64,000 nt of DNA, from NCBI GenBank assembly GCA_038123715.1, contig JAYPAN010000007.1:3909-67908 (forward strand). The letters run 5' to 3'. The stretch comes from JAYPAN01 sp038123715. Its GTDB lineage: Bacteria > Pseudomonadota > Alphaproteobacteria > RS24. Below the pieces are notes generated by a model, which saw only the letters and a list, made by a program, of their open reading frames with translations, searched no databases and had not been told where the DNA came from. Below are positions 27,239-34,713 of the stretch, piece after piece. Position numbers and translations under genes: made by a program. How positions within the stretch are numbered: position 1 is the stretch's first letter; each line of letters opens with the position of its first letter.

Positions 27239-27591
27239 TGCATTGCTTTCGTCACTGTGATGGATGCTATGAGATTCGCCCGACCCTGACTAGTCAGCTT
27301 CTAAAAGGACTTGCTTGCCGGTCAAGCAAGCGCGCCTTGCCCTCAAAGAATTAGACTGGACATGCCCATGCGGTTCGCGCTATTTTTTTTCCAAGCCTAA
27401 TTTTCGTATGTGCAGGCCCTGTCGGGTCGCGCACAGAATAAAAGACCCGACAGCGATGCCGTGGGGAATATGTGCGGATTTCACACATGCGAAATTTAGG
27501 CTGGCCCGGCACTTCGGGCTTTAATCAGGCCGCGAGTATATTTGTTCTGCGTTTATGTATGGCCCCAACATAAACATGCAGGAGAGCAGAT
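27239..27591. other. Structured intergenic region between rlpA and the Calx-beta ORF
   Basis: No convincing gene is seen here. The region holds three inverted-repeat structures. CTTGCTTG/CAAGCAAG is at 27310-27330. A long hairpin is at 27394-27502, annotated separately. GTTTATGT/ACATAAAC at 27551-27575 lies directly before the AGGAGAG ribosome-binding site of the next ORF. Read on the minus strand, the first hairpin is followed by TCCTTTT and could act as a weak terminator for a transcript crossing the long hairpin. Confidence 0.5.
27394..27502. repeat. Long imperfect inverted repeat (possible structured RNA or MITE-like element)
   Basis: The 19-nt arm at 27394-27412 pairs with 27484-27502 with two mismatches, and a CC/GG closure extends it past a bulged A. 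Nested inside is a perfect 10-bp stem, CTGTCGGGTC (27419-27428) with GACCCGACAG (27444-27453), over a 15-nt loop. The asymmetric internal bulge between the two stems is about 30 nt on one side and 6 nt on the other. A long hairpin with one large internal bulge would suit a small RNA. Ends with inverted symmetry would also suit a small transposon remnant. Neither can be decided here. Confidence 0.55.
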
Positions 27592-28161
27592 ATGCCCGGA
27601 TCATTTACCACCCCGACGATTTCAGCGACGATTGCCGAAGGCGGCAGCTTAACGGTCACGATAACCCCTTCATCAGCGCTTGGCGCGGCAACCACTGTGC
27701 GCTGGGTGATTGTGCCCAAGGGCAAGACACCGATATCGAGCAGTGATTTTTCTTCGCTGACCGGCACGCTGAGCTTTACCTCCGGCTCAAGCACAGCCCA
27801 GACCCTCACCCTGACGCCGACCAATGATACGGCTTTGGAAGTGGGTGAGACATTTGAGTTACAGCTTTATCAGGTTGTCTCCGGCAGTGATGATATTGAA
27901 TTGGCCACTGGCATGGTGACGATTAGCGATAATGATACGGGCAGTTTTGGGTCGCGTGACCGGATTGGCAGTGGCGCCAAAAATGTGTTGGGGGCGGCGA
28001 GTTCAGAAGGTGCTGATTATATGGATGGCGTTCCTTTTTGGCCACTATCCGGTTTTGCAGACGGCACTTTAAATTGCTCGCTTGCGATCAAAGAGAAATG
28101 GAAACGGTATATTTGCAGGGAAATGGTGAGCCCGGAAGGATTCGAACCTTCGACCCACTGA
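27592..28161 (+). pseudogene. Truncated Calx-beta-like ORF running into antisense tRNA-Lys
   Basis: The ORF starts with ATG after an AGGAGAG ribosome-binding site and encodes 189 residues. Residues about 5-120 resemble a Calx-beta module, with the paired strands TISATIAEGGSLTVTI and TLTLTPTNDTALEVGETFEL and the ending VTISDNDTG. Such modules occur in large secreted adhesins. No signal peptide is present, as in type I secretion substrates. After residue about 160 the sequence loses character, and the final codons (MVSPEGFEPSTH) are the antisense of the tRNA-Lys gene, where the stop falls. The 3' end is therefore not a natural C-terminus. I read it as a remnant of a longer gene cut near the tRNA. 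Confidence 0.55.
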
Positions 28162-28199
28162 TTAAAAGTCAGTTGCTCTACCACCTGAGCTACGGGCCC
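28124..28199 (-). tRNA. tRNA-Lys (anticodon TTT)
   Basis: On the minus strand the 76-nt sequence begins GGGCCCG at 28199 and ends with a genome-encoded CCA at 28124. The acceptor stem GGGCCCG/CGGGCTC pairs with one G-U. The D arm has AGCTCAGGTGGTAGAGC. The anticodon stem ACTGA/TCAGT encloses CTTTTAA, giving anticodon TTT, and the T arm carries GGTTCGAATCC. All invariant positions look intact. The tail of the Calx-beta ORF overlaps it on the opposite strand. Confidence 0.96.
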
Positions 28200-28211
28200 A
28201 CAATTTGTGCC

Positions 28212-28240
28212 TTACTACACTGACCTTCATTTCTTCGCAA
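28212..28240 (-). promoter_or_regulatory. Possible promoter for tRNA-Lys
   Basis: On the minus strand TTGCGA (28240-28235), a 17-nt spacer and TAGTAA (28217-28212) lie just upstream of the mature tRNA 5' end at 28199. Spacing is ideal, but the -10 match is modest. Confidence 0.35.
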
Positions 28241-28275
28241 TAGATTAAAGTGCGACAAAACGAGATTTGCGCCCT

Positions 28276-28304
28276 GCCCGCCTTGCTCTTTTTGTCAGGC
28301 GGGC
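28276..28304 (-). terminator. Possible terminator of the catabolic minus-strand operon
   Basis: Minus-strand GCCCGCCT and AGGCGGGC form a perfect 8-bp GC-rich stem with a 13-nt loop, 10 bp after the stop of the PEP-mutase-family gene. It lacks an immediate T-run, so termination strength is uncertain. Confidence 0.4.
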
Positions 28305-28313
28305 GATTGAGGC

Positions 28314-29156
28314 TTATTCGCGGTCAAAGCCGACCAGACGGCTTAATTGTTTGAAATCCACCCTTTCAACCGAAACATCCCGCGTAAGTAACTGACCATA
28401 GGCGGTTTGCATGGCAGACGCTGCCGCCGCCATGGGCGCGACCGGATAAATGACGATATTAAAGCCCATTTCCGCCAATTGCGCGCGCGGCAAAAGCGGT
28501 GTGCGCCCCCCCTCAACCATATTGGCCAATAAAGGGGCATGAGCCAATTCGCGGCCAATAATGGCCATTTCTTCGGCACTTTCGGGCGATTCAACAAAGA
28601 GAATATCAGCACCTGCCTCAAAAAAGCCATGAGCGCGGGCAATCGCTTCGGCCAACCCGTTTTGCTCGCGCGCATCGGTGCGGGCGACAATCAGAAAATC
28701 GGCCGATTGGCGCGCGGCCACGGCCTGCTCGATATTGGCAATGGCGGCGGCGCGCTCTATCACCTCGCGTCCGGCAATATGGCCGCATATTTTCGGCACT
28801 TGCTGGTCTTCAAGCTGGATGCCTGCCGCCCCCGCCGCTTCATATTGCGCGACAGTTTCACCAATATCGCCAAAACCGGTATCGGCATCGGCAATTAACG
28901 GGGTTTTCAGAAAATCGGTCAGGCTTTTAACGCGAAAGGCCATATCCGCCGCCGACAAAAAGCCATTATCGGGCTTGGCCAGCAGGCTGGCAGAGACGCC
29001 ATAACCGCTTAAGTAAAGCATGTCAAAGCCATGCGCGTCGGCAAGGCGCGCCGACAGACCATCATAAATGCCCGGCGCAATGATTTGCGCGCCGGCATTG
29101 AGCCTGTCGCGAAGCGCGCGGCGCGATTGTGCGATATGGCCGGTCTGGTCGGTCAA
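28314..29156 (-). CDS. Isocitrate lyase/PEP mutase superfamily enzyme
   Basis: A 280-residue TIM-barrel enzyme that makes or breaks C-C or P-C bonds next to an alpha-keto acid. The metal and substrate motif is DADTGFG near residue 92. The flexible catalytic loop is EDQQVPKICGH near 122-132, with the Cys of the K-x-C-G-H motif that lyases use, which PEP mutases lack. This fits a 2-methylisocitrate-lyase-like or dimethylmalate-lyase-like enzyme better than an oxaloacetate decarboxylase. It starts 12 bp after the VOC gene stop and ends the three-gene minus-strand operon. The specific substrate is unknown. Confidence 0.82.
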   Translation of the reverse strand: MTDQTGHIAQSRRALRDRLNAGAQIIAPGIYDGLSARLADAHGFDMLYLSGYGVSASLLAKPDNGFLSAADMAFRVKSLTDFLKTPLIADADTGFGDIGETVAQYEAAGAAGIQLEDQQVPKICGHIAGREVIERAAAIANIEQAVAARQSADFLIVARTDAREQNGLAEAIARAHGFFEAGADILFVESPESAEEMAIIGRELAHAPLLANMVEGGRTPLLPRAQLAEMGFNIVIYPVAPMAAAASAMQTAYGQLLTRDVSVERVDFKQLSRLVGFDRE

Positions 29157-29168
29157 GCGCGCGCCCGT

Positions 29169-29879
29169 TCAGTTCTTTTTGGCGGCATTATTGGCCGGTG
29201 GCGCAGCCCATTTGGCACTGCTGGCCATAAACACCTCATCGGGCGTGTCGAGCATGGCCTGATAAACATCTTGCGGGTAATGATTATGCGGCTTGTCGGC
29301 GTCATAGGCCGGTTGCGCCACCGCCCCGCCCGTATCGGCATAGGCCGCCGGCGACATAAGCGCGTGCAATTCGGCATCAGAAATACCGGCCAATTCCTGC
29401 ACTTCGCGGTCAATCCAAGTGCCATCATTGTCAAGCGGCGCGACAGCCTCGTCAGATGTCGCGATTTCCAAGGCCAGACCTTCCGGCCCGGCGAAATAAA
29501 TTGACTGGCACAGCCCATGCTCCAACGGGCCAATCACATTGACGCCCCGCGAGCGAATCCGGTCACGCATAGCCAGCAAATCCGCCTTGCTGTCCACATT
29601 CAGCGCAATATGCTGCATGCTGCCCGGCGCGCTATTGCCGGCGCCGCTGCCGGCATGGGTAACGCCATATTCAATGTCGATATTTTCATTGCCCGGCACA
29701 AAGGCAAAGGCGATTTGTTCATCGCCCATTTGCATGAAAGCGTGCCAAGCGCCCTTGACGCCATGCATCCAATACAGCCCTTGCAGGCGCAAACCCAGCA
29801 CATCGCTGAAAAATTGCAATTGCGCTTTCATATTGCCGGTGGCAATGGCGATATGGTGAAGCCCGTTTACCTTGCCCAT
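29169..29879 (-). CDS. VOC-superfamily (glyoxalase/extradiol dioxygenase-like) protein
   Basis: A 236-residue vicinal-oxygen-chelate protein. The first beta-alpha-beta module begins with LHHIAIATGNMKAQLQFFSDVLGLR, giving a metal-ligand His in HHIA near residue 8. The second starts with MQHIALNVDSKADLLAMRDRI near 92 and ends with GPEGLALEIATSD, giving a Glu ligand. These are the ligand positions of metal-dependent VOC enzymes. The C-terminal 90 residues are extra, with no known domain. GGGAGGAC precedes the ATG. It is the middle gene of the minus-strand operon, so it probably acts on the same substrate as the hydrolase and lyase. Confidence 0.8.
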   Translation of the reverse strand: MGKVNGLHHIAIATGNMKAQLQFFSDVLGLRLQGLYWMHGVKGAWHAFMQMGDEQIAFAFVPGNENIDIEYGVTHAGSGAGNSAPGSMQHIALNVDSKADLLAMRDRIRSRGVNVIGPLEHGLCQSIYFAGPEGLALEIATSDEAVAPLDNDGTWIDREVQELAGISDAELHALMSPAAYADTGGAVAQPAYDADKPHNHYPQDVYQAMLDTPDEVFMASSAKWAAPPANNAAKKN

Positions 29880-29909
29880 AACATGTCCTCCCTGCTCCGG
29901 CCTTTCACT

Positions 29910-31067
29910 CTAGCCAAGAAGCGTCTGGCTTTCCATCCAATTACGCACATGGGCGACGGCTTTGGCCGCCAGTTCCGGTTGTCCCATATAATAATGCGTC
30001 GCCCCCTTTATCTCCACCATTTGCTTATTGTCATGGCGCACGCCGTCAAACAGGGCTTGTGTGTGGCTGGGCGTGCAAGCATCATCTGCCGAATTGCCAA
30101 TCACCAGAACCGGCACGCTGACATGCGCCAGACTGGCAGGCCCATCGGCATTGGCATCATCATAGCTCCATTGCGACAGCCAGCTCCGCAAGGTTGAAAA
30201 CCGCGCCAGACCGACCGGCCCATTATTGACGATGCGCGGCACACCGAGATAGCAATGGCCGGGTGTGCGGTCATTTGGGTCAATCGCCGGGTCAAGCCAG
30301 CGCGGGTCGGCCATTGTGCCATGGGTAACAAAGGCAAACTCCTCATTCTCGCGCCCCTTATCGGCCAGTTCCTGCAATTTGTGTTTTACCCAGGCAGTGA
30401 TTTTGCGATTACGGGCAATTTGCGCGGCGCGATAAGTGTCCAGAAAAGCCGCATCAAAAGGCGGGGTCACCGCATTGCCATAAAGGTCAAGCGATGCGTC
30501 GCGGGTGTCGGGATTGGTTTCATCCGTGATGCTGGCATCCAGCCATTGCGTTAATGTGCCGTGGCGCGAAATATGCGCCGCCATTAAAACCAGCCCGTCG
30601 GCCGGGGGCAAAACAGCCTTGGTCAAATCCGGGCCTGCCCCGCATGGGCTGGCGGTGACGGTCGGGTTTTCGGCCTGCGATTGGTAAAAAGCGGAAAGCG
30701 AGCCGCCGCCACTCCAACCCAATAAGATGACTTTCTTATAGCCCAGCTTTTCGCGCGCATGGCGCATGGCATTGCCCAAATCCAGCGTCACTTTTTCCAT
30801 ATTCAACGCTGAGTCAACGCCGCGATAACGCCCGTCACAGGCCAGCACATGCATGCCCTGGCTGACAAATTCACCCATTATTGGCAGCCAGCCCGTGCCG
30901 CCAATCGGGTGCATGGTGACAAGGCAGCAATCGCTGTCGGCTTCGCTTCGTATAAGCTGGCACAGCGACACGACCAGATTTTCCGCGCCGCCATAAGTCT
31001 CTTTGAAATCCGACTTTTCGACGCTGACAATCGGAAATGGCAATCGCGTTATTTTGACCTTGCCCAT
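29910..31067 (-). CDS. Alpha/beta-fold hydrolase
   Basis: A 385-residue alpha/beta hydrolase. The nucleophile elbow is GWSGGGS near residue 119 (GxSxG). An oxyanion-region HPIGGTG lies near 52. The acid-His pair is likely the Asp in VIGNSADDACTPSH near 338 and the His in KGATHYYMG near 365. No signal peptide is present, so it is cytoplasmic. The ribosome-binding site TAAGGAGGGAAAC before the ATG at 31067 is the strongest in the region. It is first in the minus-strand operon, 30 bp ahead of the VOC gene and divergent from the FAD monooxygenase. Ester or C-C bond hydrolysis is possible; the substrate is unknown. Confidence 0.8.
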   Translation of the reverse strand: MGKVKITRLPFPIVSVEKSDFKETYGGAENLVVSLCQLIRSEADSDCCLVTMHPIGGTGWLPIMGEFVSQGMHVLACDGRYRGVDSALNMEKVTLDLGNAMRHAREKLGYKKVILLGWSGGGSLSAFYQSQAENPTVTASPCGAGPDLTKAVLPPADGLVLMAAHISRHGTLTQWLDASITDETNPDTRDASLDLYGNAVTPPFDAAFLDTYRAAQIARNRKITAWVKHKLQELADKGRENEEFAFVTHGTMADPRWLDPAIDPNDRTPGHCYLGVPRIVNNGPVGLARFSTLRSWLSQWSYDDANADGPASLAHVSVPVLVIGNSADDACTPSHTQALFDGVRHDNKQMVEIKGATHYYMGQPELAAKAVAHVRNWMESQTLLG

Positions 31068-31204
31068 GTTTCCCTCCTTATTTGAAATTAGCGTAAACAG
31101 TGCGGGCCGAAAGTAAACTGCGAAGAAAGACCCGCCTGCTGATTTTACTTGATGACAAGCCGTATTGATTTATTGAAACTGCTGGCGAAAGTGAGTGGCG
31201 GGCG

Positions 31205-32392
31205 ATGAAAATCATCATTTCAGGCGGCGGGATTGGCGGGCTGAGCGCAGCTTTATGTGCGTTGCATTTCGGCCATCAGGTGACGGTGCTGGAGCGCGCG
31301 CCCGCCTTGGGTGAGATTGGCGCCGGTATTCAATTGCCGCCCAATGCTATGAAAGTGTTTGAGGCGCTGGGGCTGGACGCTGCGCTGGGTGAGGCCGGGT
31401 TTCGCCCCGACGCGATTGAAGCGCGCATGGGAAAATCCGGTTTTGGGCTGTTTCACATCCCGCTTGCCGAGGCGGCGCTCGCCCGTTGGGGGTCGCCCTA
31501 TTTGCATATTCACCGCGCCGATTATATTGGCGTGCTGGCGGCGGCATTGCGGGCGAAAAATCCCGATGCGCTGCGGCTGAATGCCGAGCTGGTGCGCTAT
31601 TGGCAAGATGATAAGGCGGTGCGCGCGCAACTTGCCGATGGCACGCAAATCAGCGGCGATGTGCTTATCGGGGCGGATGGCATTCACTCGCCGCTGCGGG
31701 CGCAAATGGCGGGTCGGGAAGCGCCGCGCTTTACCGGTAATGTGGCTTGGCGCGCCGTTGTGCCGGTTGAAAAGCTGGGTGCTTTGGCGCCGCGCCCGAC
31801 CGCTTGTGCTTGGATGGGCGCGGGTAGGCATTGCGTGACTTATCGCTTGCGGCAGGGGCAATTGGCCAATCTGGTCGGCGTGGTTGAGCGCGATGACTGG
31901 ACGGAAGAATCATGGACACAGCGCGGCGCGAAAGAGGATGCACTGGCCGATTTTGACGGCTGGCATCCGACCATTACCGGCATTTTGGACGCGGCTGACG
32001 CGCTTTATCGCTGGGCGCTGTTTGACCGCGCCGCCTTGGCGACATGGGTTGATGGCCGTGTGGCCTTGCTGGGAGATGCCGCCCATCCCATGCTGCCTTT
32101 TATGGCACAGGGCGCGGCCATGGCGGTGGAGGATGCATGGGTTGTCATGCACCAGCTTTCGGCGCACCGGCAAGTATCGGCGGGGTTGGCGGCCTATCAG
32201 CGCTTGCGGCAGCACCGCACCGGCAAAGCACAGGCCGGCTCGCGCGCCAATGCCGGAACATTCCATAAAGCGACGCGGCTTGAGCAAATCACCACTTATG
32301 GGCCAATGTGGCTGGCTGGCAAGCTGGCACCGCGCGCCGTTCATGCGCGGCAAGATTGGCTTTATGGCTATGATGTGACGGCGCAAGGATAA
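31205..32392 (+). CDS. FAD-dependent aromatic-ring monooxygenase (salicylate hydroxylase-like)
   Basis: A 395-residue group A flavoprotein monooxygenase. The FAD-binding GGGIGGLSAAL is at the N-terminus. The NADPH/FAD DG motif is GADGIHSPLR near residue 157, and the second FAD motif is LLGDAAHPMLPFMAQGAAMAVEDAW near 288. This pattern fits salicylate or 6-hydroxynicotinate 3-monooxygenase-type enzymes, which hydroxylate aromatic acids. It is divergent from the hydrolase-VOC-lyase operon across 137 bp, which suggests joint control of a degradative route. The actual substrate cannot be read from sequence. Confidence 0.86.
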   Translation: MKIIISGGGIGGLSAALCALHFGHQVTVLERAPALGEIGAGIQLPPNAMKVFEALGLDAALGEAGFRPDAIEARMGKSGFGLFHIPLAEAALARWGSPYLHIHRADYIGVLAAALRAKNPDALRLNAELVRYWQDDKAVRAQLADGTQISGDVLIGADGIHSPLRAQMAGREAPRFTGNVAWRAVVPVEKLGALAPRPTACAWMGAGRHCVTYRLRQGQLANLVGVVERDDWTEESWTQRGAKEDALADFDGWHPTITGILDAADALYRWALFDRAALATWVDGRVALLGDAAHPMLPFMAQGAAMAVEDAWVVMHQLSAHRQVSAGLAAYQRLRQHRTGKAQAGSRANAGTFHKATRLEQITTYGPMWLAGKLAPRAVHARQDWLYGYDVTAQG

Positions 32393-32580
32393 ACGCCGGA
32401 GAGATGAGCGGCGCAATTGGGCGATAGGCCAATGCGAGGTTTCCCCTCTTTCTTTTTTACATATTAAGTTTTTGCTGTTATCGTGTGCAGATCACGCCGC
32501 CCGCGTGTCTCATTTATTTTCTTGCTATAGCGGCCTGCCCCGCCCTATTTTCGGCTGCTATAGGCAAGGGAGATTAAACC

Positions 32581-33012
32581 ATGACGCGCATACCCGACAT
32601 TCTTGAAGGCTATGAAGTCTGGGCCGGTGACGAGCCGTTTGAAAACCATGCCGGGCCGTTTTTTATGAAACATGACGCTGAGCATGGAAAGCATTTATCG
32701 GCCTTTATCGCCGAGCCACGCCACATGAATGGGGGCGGGTTTTTGCATGGCGGCATGTTGATGAGTTTTGCCGATTATGCCCTGTTTGTGATTGCCGCTG
32801 ATGTGATGGCGGAAGGCCAGCACAGCGTCACAGTTTCCTGCCAGACCGAGTTTCTGAAAGGTGCGGCACCGCTCGGCCAACCGGTTTTTGCCGATGGTGA
32901 AGTGACGCGCAATACGCGCAGCCTGATTTTTGTGCGTGGGCGCATCTATACAGAAAATGATGGTGTTCTTGCCAGTTTTGGCGGTATTCTGAAACGGGTT
33001 GGCACGTCCTGA
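32581..33012 (+). CDS. PaaI-family hotdog thioesterase
   Basis: A single hotdog-fold protein of 143 aa. The N-terminal half has the diagnostic central helix region GGGFLHGGMLMSFADYALF near residues 46-62, and the conserved HGG loop is present. Family members hydrolyse acyl-CoA thioesters, often phenylacetyl-CoA-type intermediates. AGGGAG precedes the ATG. It is 28 bp ahead of the TauD-type gene in the same direction. The upstream 188 bp contains a TATAGC extended -10-like element near 32536 but no clear -35. The acyl-CoA substrate is unknown. Confidence 0.82.
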   Translation: MTRIPDILEGYEVWAGDEPFENHAGPFFMKHDAEHGKHLSAFIAEPRHMNGGGFLHGGMLMSFADYALFVIAADVMAEGQHSVTVSCQTEFLKGAAPLGQPVFADGEVTRNTRSLIFVRGRIYTENDGVLASFGGILKRVGTS

Positions 33013-33040
33013 CGGGCGCGCATAAAGAAAGAGCCGGGCA

Positions 33041-33883
33041 ATGAATAATATGGCGATATCTCCGATAACCGGTGCTTGCGGCGCGGAAATATCCGGCGTG
33101 CAAATTAATGCTTTGGGCAATGCTGAATTTGACGGCATAGTTGAGGCACTGGTGACGCATGGTGCGGTATTTTTCCGCGACCAGAATATCGAACTGGATG
33201 AATTGGTTGCCTTTGGCCGTCGCTTTGGCGCACTGGAAGTGCATCCGATTGTTGACGGCATGGCACATGCGCCGGAAATTACCAAAGTGTTGAAACCGGC
33301 CGGTGAAAGCGCCTCTTTCGGCACAGGCTGGCATACGGATAATTCTTTCTTTGAAAAGCCCAGCATGGGATCAGTGCTGTTCGGCAAGACCATTCCGCCC
33401 TATGGCGGCGACACAGTGTTTGCCAATCAATATCTCGCCTATGAAAAGCTGTCTGCCAAAATGAAGCATATGCTGGACGGGTTGAAGGCGGTTCACTCAG
33501 CGTCGCGCGCCTATACGGTGGATGGCACAAAGGAAAAATATGAAAAGAAAACCGCCATCACCTATAGCTGGTCAGAGTCTGTTATGGATGAGGTGGTGCA
33601 CCCTGTGGTTCGCACCCATCCGGTCAGTGGGCGCAAAGCGCTTTATGTCAATGATATGTTCACGCTGCGCTTTGAAGGCATGAGTGAAGCCGAAAGCCGA
33701 CCGCTTTTGGATTATCTGTTTGCCCATTGCACCAAGCCGGAGTTTTGCTGCCGTTTTCGCTGGAGCGAAAATGCTGTCGCTCTGTGGGACAATCGCGTCG
33801 TGCAGCATTATGCGGTGGATGATTATCAGGATTTTGAACGGCTCATGTATCGTGTGACCATAGAAGGCGAAAAACCGGTTTAG
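33041..33883 (+). CDS. TauD/TfdA-family 2-oxoglutarate-dependent dioxygenase
   Basis: A 280-residue Fe(II)/2-oxoglutarate dioxygenase. The facial triad is visible as the HTD motif in GWHTDNSFF near residue 97 and the distal His in DNRVVQHYAVDDY near 255. The 2-oxoglutarate-binding Arg is likely in MYRVTIEG near 272. The beginning (GAEISGVQI ... THGAVFFRDQNI) is standard for the TauD group. Members hydroxylate taurine, aryloxyacetates, alkylsulfates or similar compounds. The thioesterase lies 28 bp upstream, and a glutamine amidotransferase gene starts two bases after the stop. Confidence 0.87.
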   Translation: MNNMAISPITGACGAEISGVQINALGNAEFDGIVEALVTHGAVFFRDQNIELDELVAFGRRFGALEVHPIVDGMAHAPEITKVLKPAGESASFGTGWHTDNSFFEKPSMGSVLFGKTIPPYGGDTVFANQYLAYEKLSAKMKHMLDGLKAVHSASRAYTVDGTKEKYEKKTAITYSWSESVMDEVVHPVVRTHPVSGRKALYVNDMFTLRFEGMSEAESRPLLDYLFAHCTKPEFCCRFRWSENAVALWDNRVVQHYAVDDYQDFERLMYRVTIEGEKPV

Positions 33884-33885
33884 CC

Positions 33886-34713
33886 GTGACGCGGTTTCTC
33901 ATTCTTGACTGCTATGATGCAAATGGGCGTAAAGGGCTGGCCGCTGCCCGCGCGACACCGGCAGGCGAACTTTACCGCGACATGCTGCTGCGCCACCGAC
34001 CAGATGCGGATTGCGATATTGCCTTTCCGGCAGATGCTGATGCCGCGATTGATATCACCGGCTATGACGCGCTTTTATGGACTGGCTCCAGCCTGACCAT
34101 TTATGATGATGTGCCGGAAGTGACGCGGCAAATTGAATTGGCACGCGAAGCCTATCGGCGCGGCATTCCCGCTTTCGGCTCGTGCTGGGCATTGCAAATC
34201 GCCTGTGTTGCGGCGGGCGGCACTTGTCGTAAAAACCCCAAAGGGCGCGAATTTGGTCTAACGCGGAAAATCACCCTGACCGCCGCCGGACGCGCCCATG
34301 CTTTATTCGCCGGACGCGCTTATGCTTTTGACGGCTTTACCAGCCATTTTGACGAAGTGGAAAGCCTGCCCGCCAATGCAATGGTGCTGGCCGGTAATGC
34401 AGCGACCGAGATACAGGCGGCTGATATCAGCCATGCTGGCGGGCGTTTCATCGCCCTGCAATATCATCCGGAATTTGATTTCGCCATGATGGCGGCGCTG
34501 ACGCGGTTTCGTGATGAGGGGTTGGTGGCCGAGGCGCGCATGAAAAACCCGCAAGATATTCAAGACTTTATAAATAAATGCGAAGAAATTGATAAAAACC
34601 CGAATGATTTCGCCCTGCGCTTTGCCCTTGGGGCGGATGATGATGTGCTTGACCGGCAAATCCGCGAAAATGAGTTTGCCAATTGGCTGCAATTCGGTCT
34701 GACAGAAAATTAG
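33886..34713 (+). CDS. Class I glutamine amidotransferase-like protein
   Basis: A 275-residue stand-alone class I glutamine amidotransferase, in the group annotated as GMP-synthase-like. The nucleophile Cys is in FGSCWALQIAC near residue 103 and the catalytic His in LQYHPEFD near 196, followed by Glu two residues later. The start is a GTG two bases after the TauD-type stop, implying translational coupling. The C-terminal 70 residues form an extension outside the core domain. Related proteins hydrolyse gamma-glutamyl amides in amine catabolism. The 3' end overlaps the convergent tgt stop by four bases. Confidence 0.8.
   Translation: MTRFLILDCYDANGRKGLAAARATPAGELYRDMLLRHRPDADCDIAFPADADAAIDITGYDALLWTGSSLTIYDDVPEVTRQIELAREAYRRGIPAFGSCWALQIACVAAGGTCRKNPKGREFGLTRKITLTAAGRAHALFAGRAYAFDGFTSHFDEVESLPANAMVLAGNAATEIQAADISHAGGRFIALQYHPEFDFAMMAALTRFRDEGLVAEARMKNPQDIQDFINKCEEIDKNPNDFALRFALGADDDVLDRQIRENEFANWLQFGLTEN

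Noticed and set aside
27315..27524. 69-codon ORF with CPCG and CRPC motifs suggesting a zinc ribbon
   Set aside because: It starts with TTG without a ribosome-binding site and lies exactly across the inverted repeats. The Cys pairs come from the palindromic sequence, and no family is recognised.
27310..27590. 6S RNA, tmRNA or SRP RNA in the rlpA-tRNA gap
   Set aside because: The hairpin architecture is suggestive, but none of the known conserved sequences of these RNAs could be found by eye. It is kept only as an unnamed structured element.
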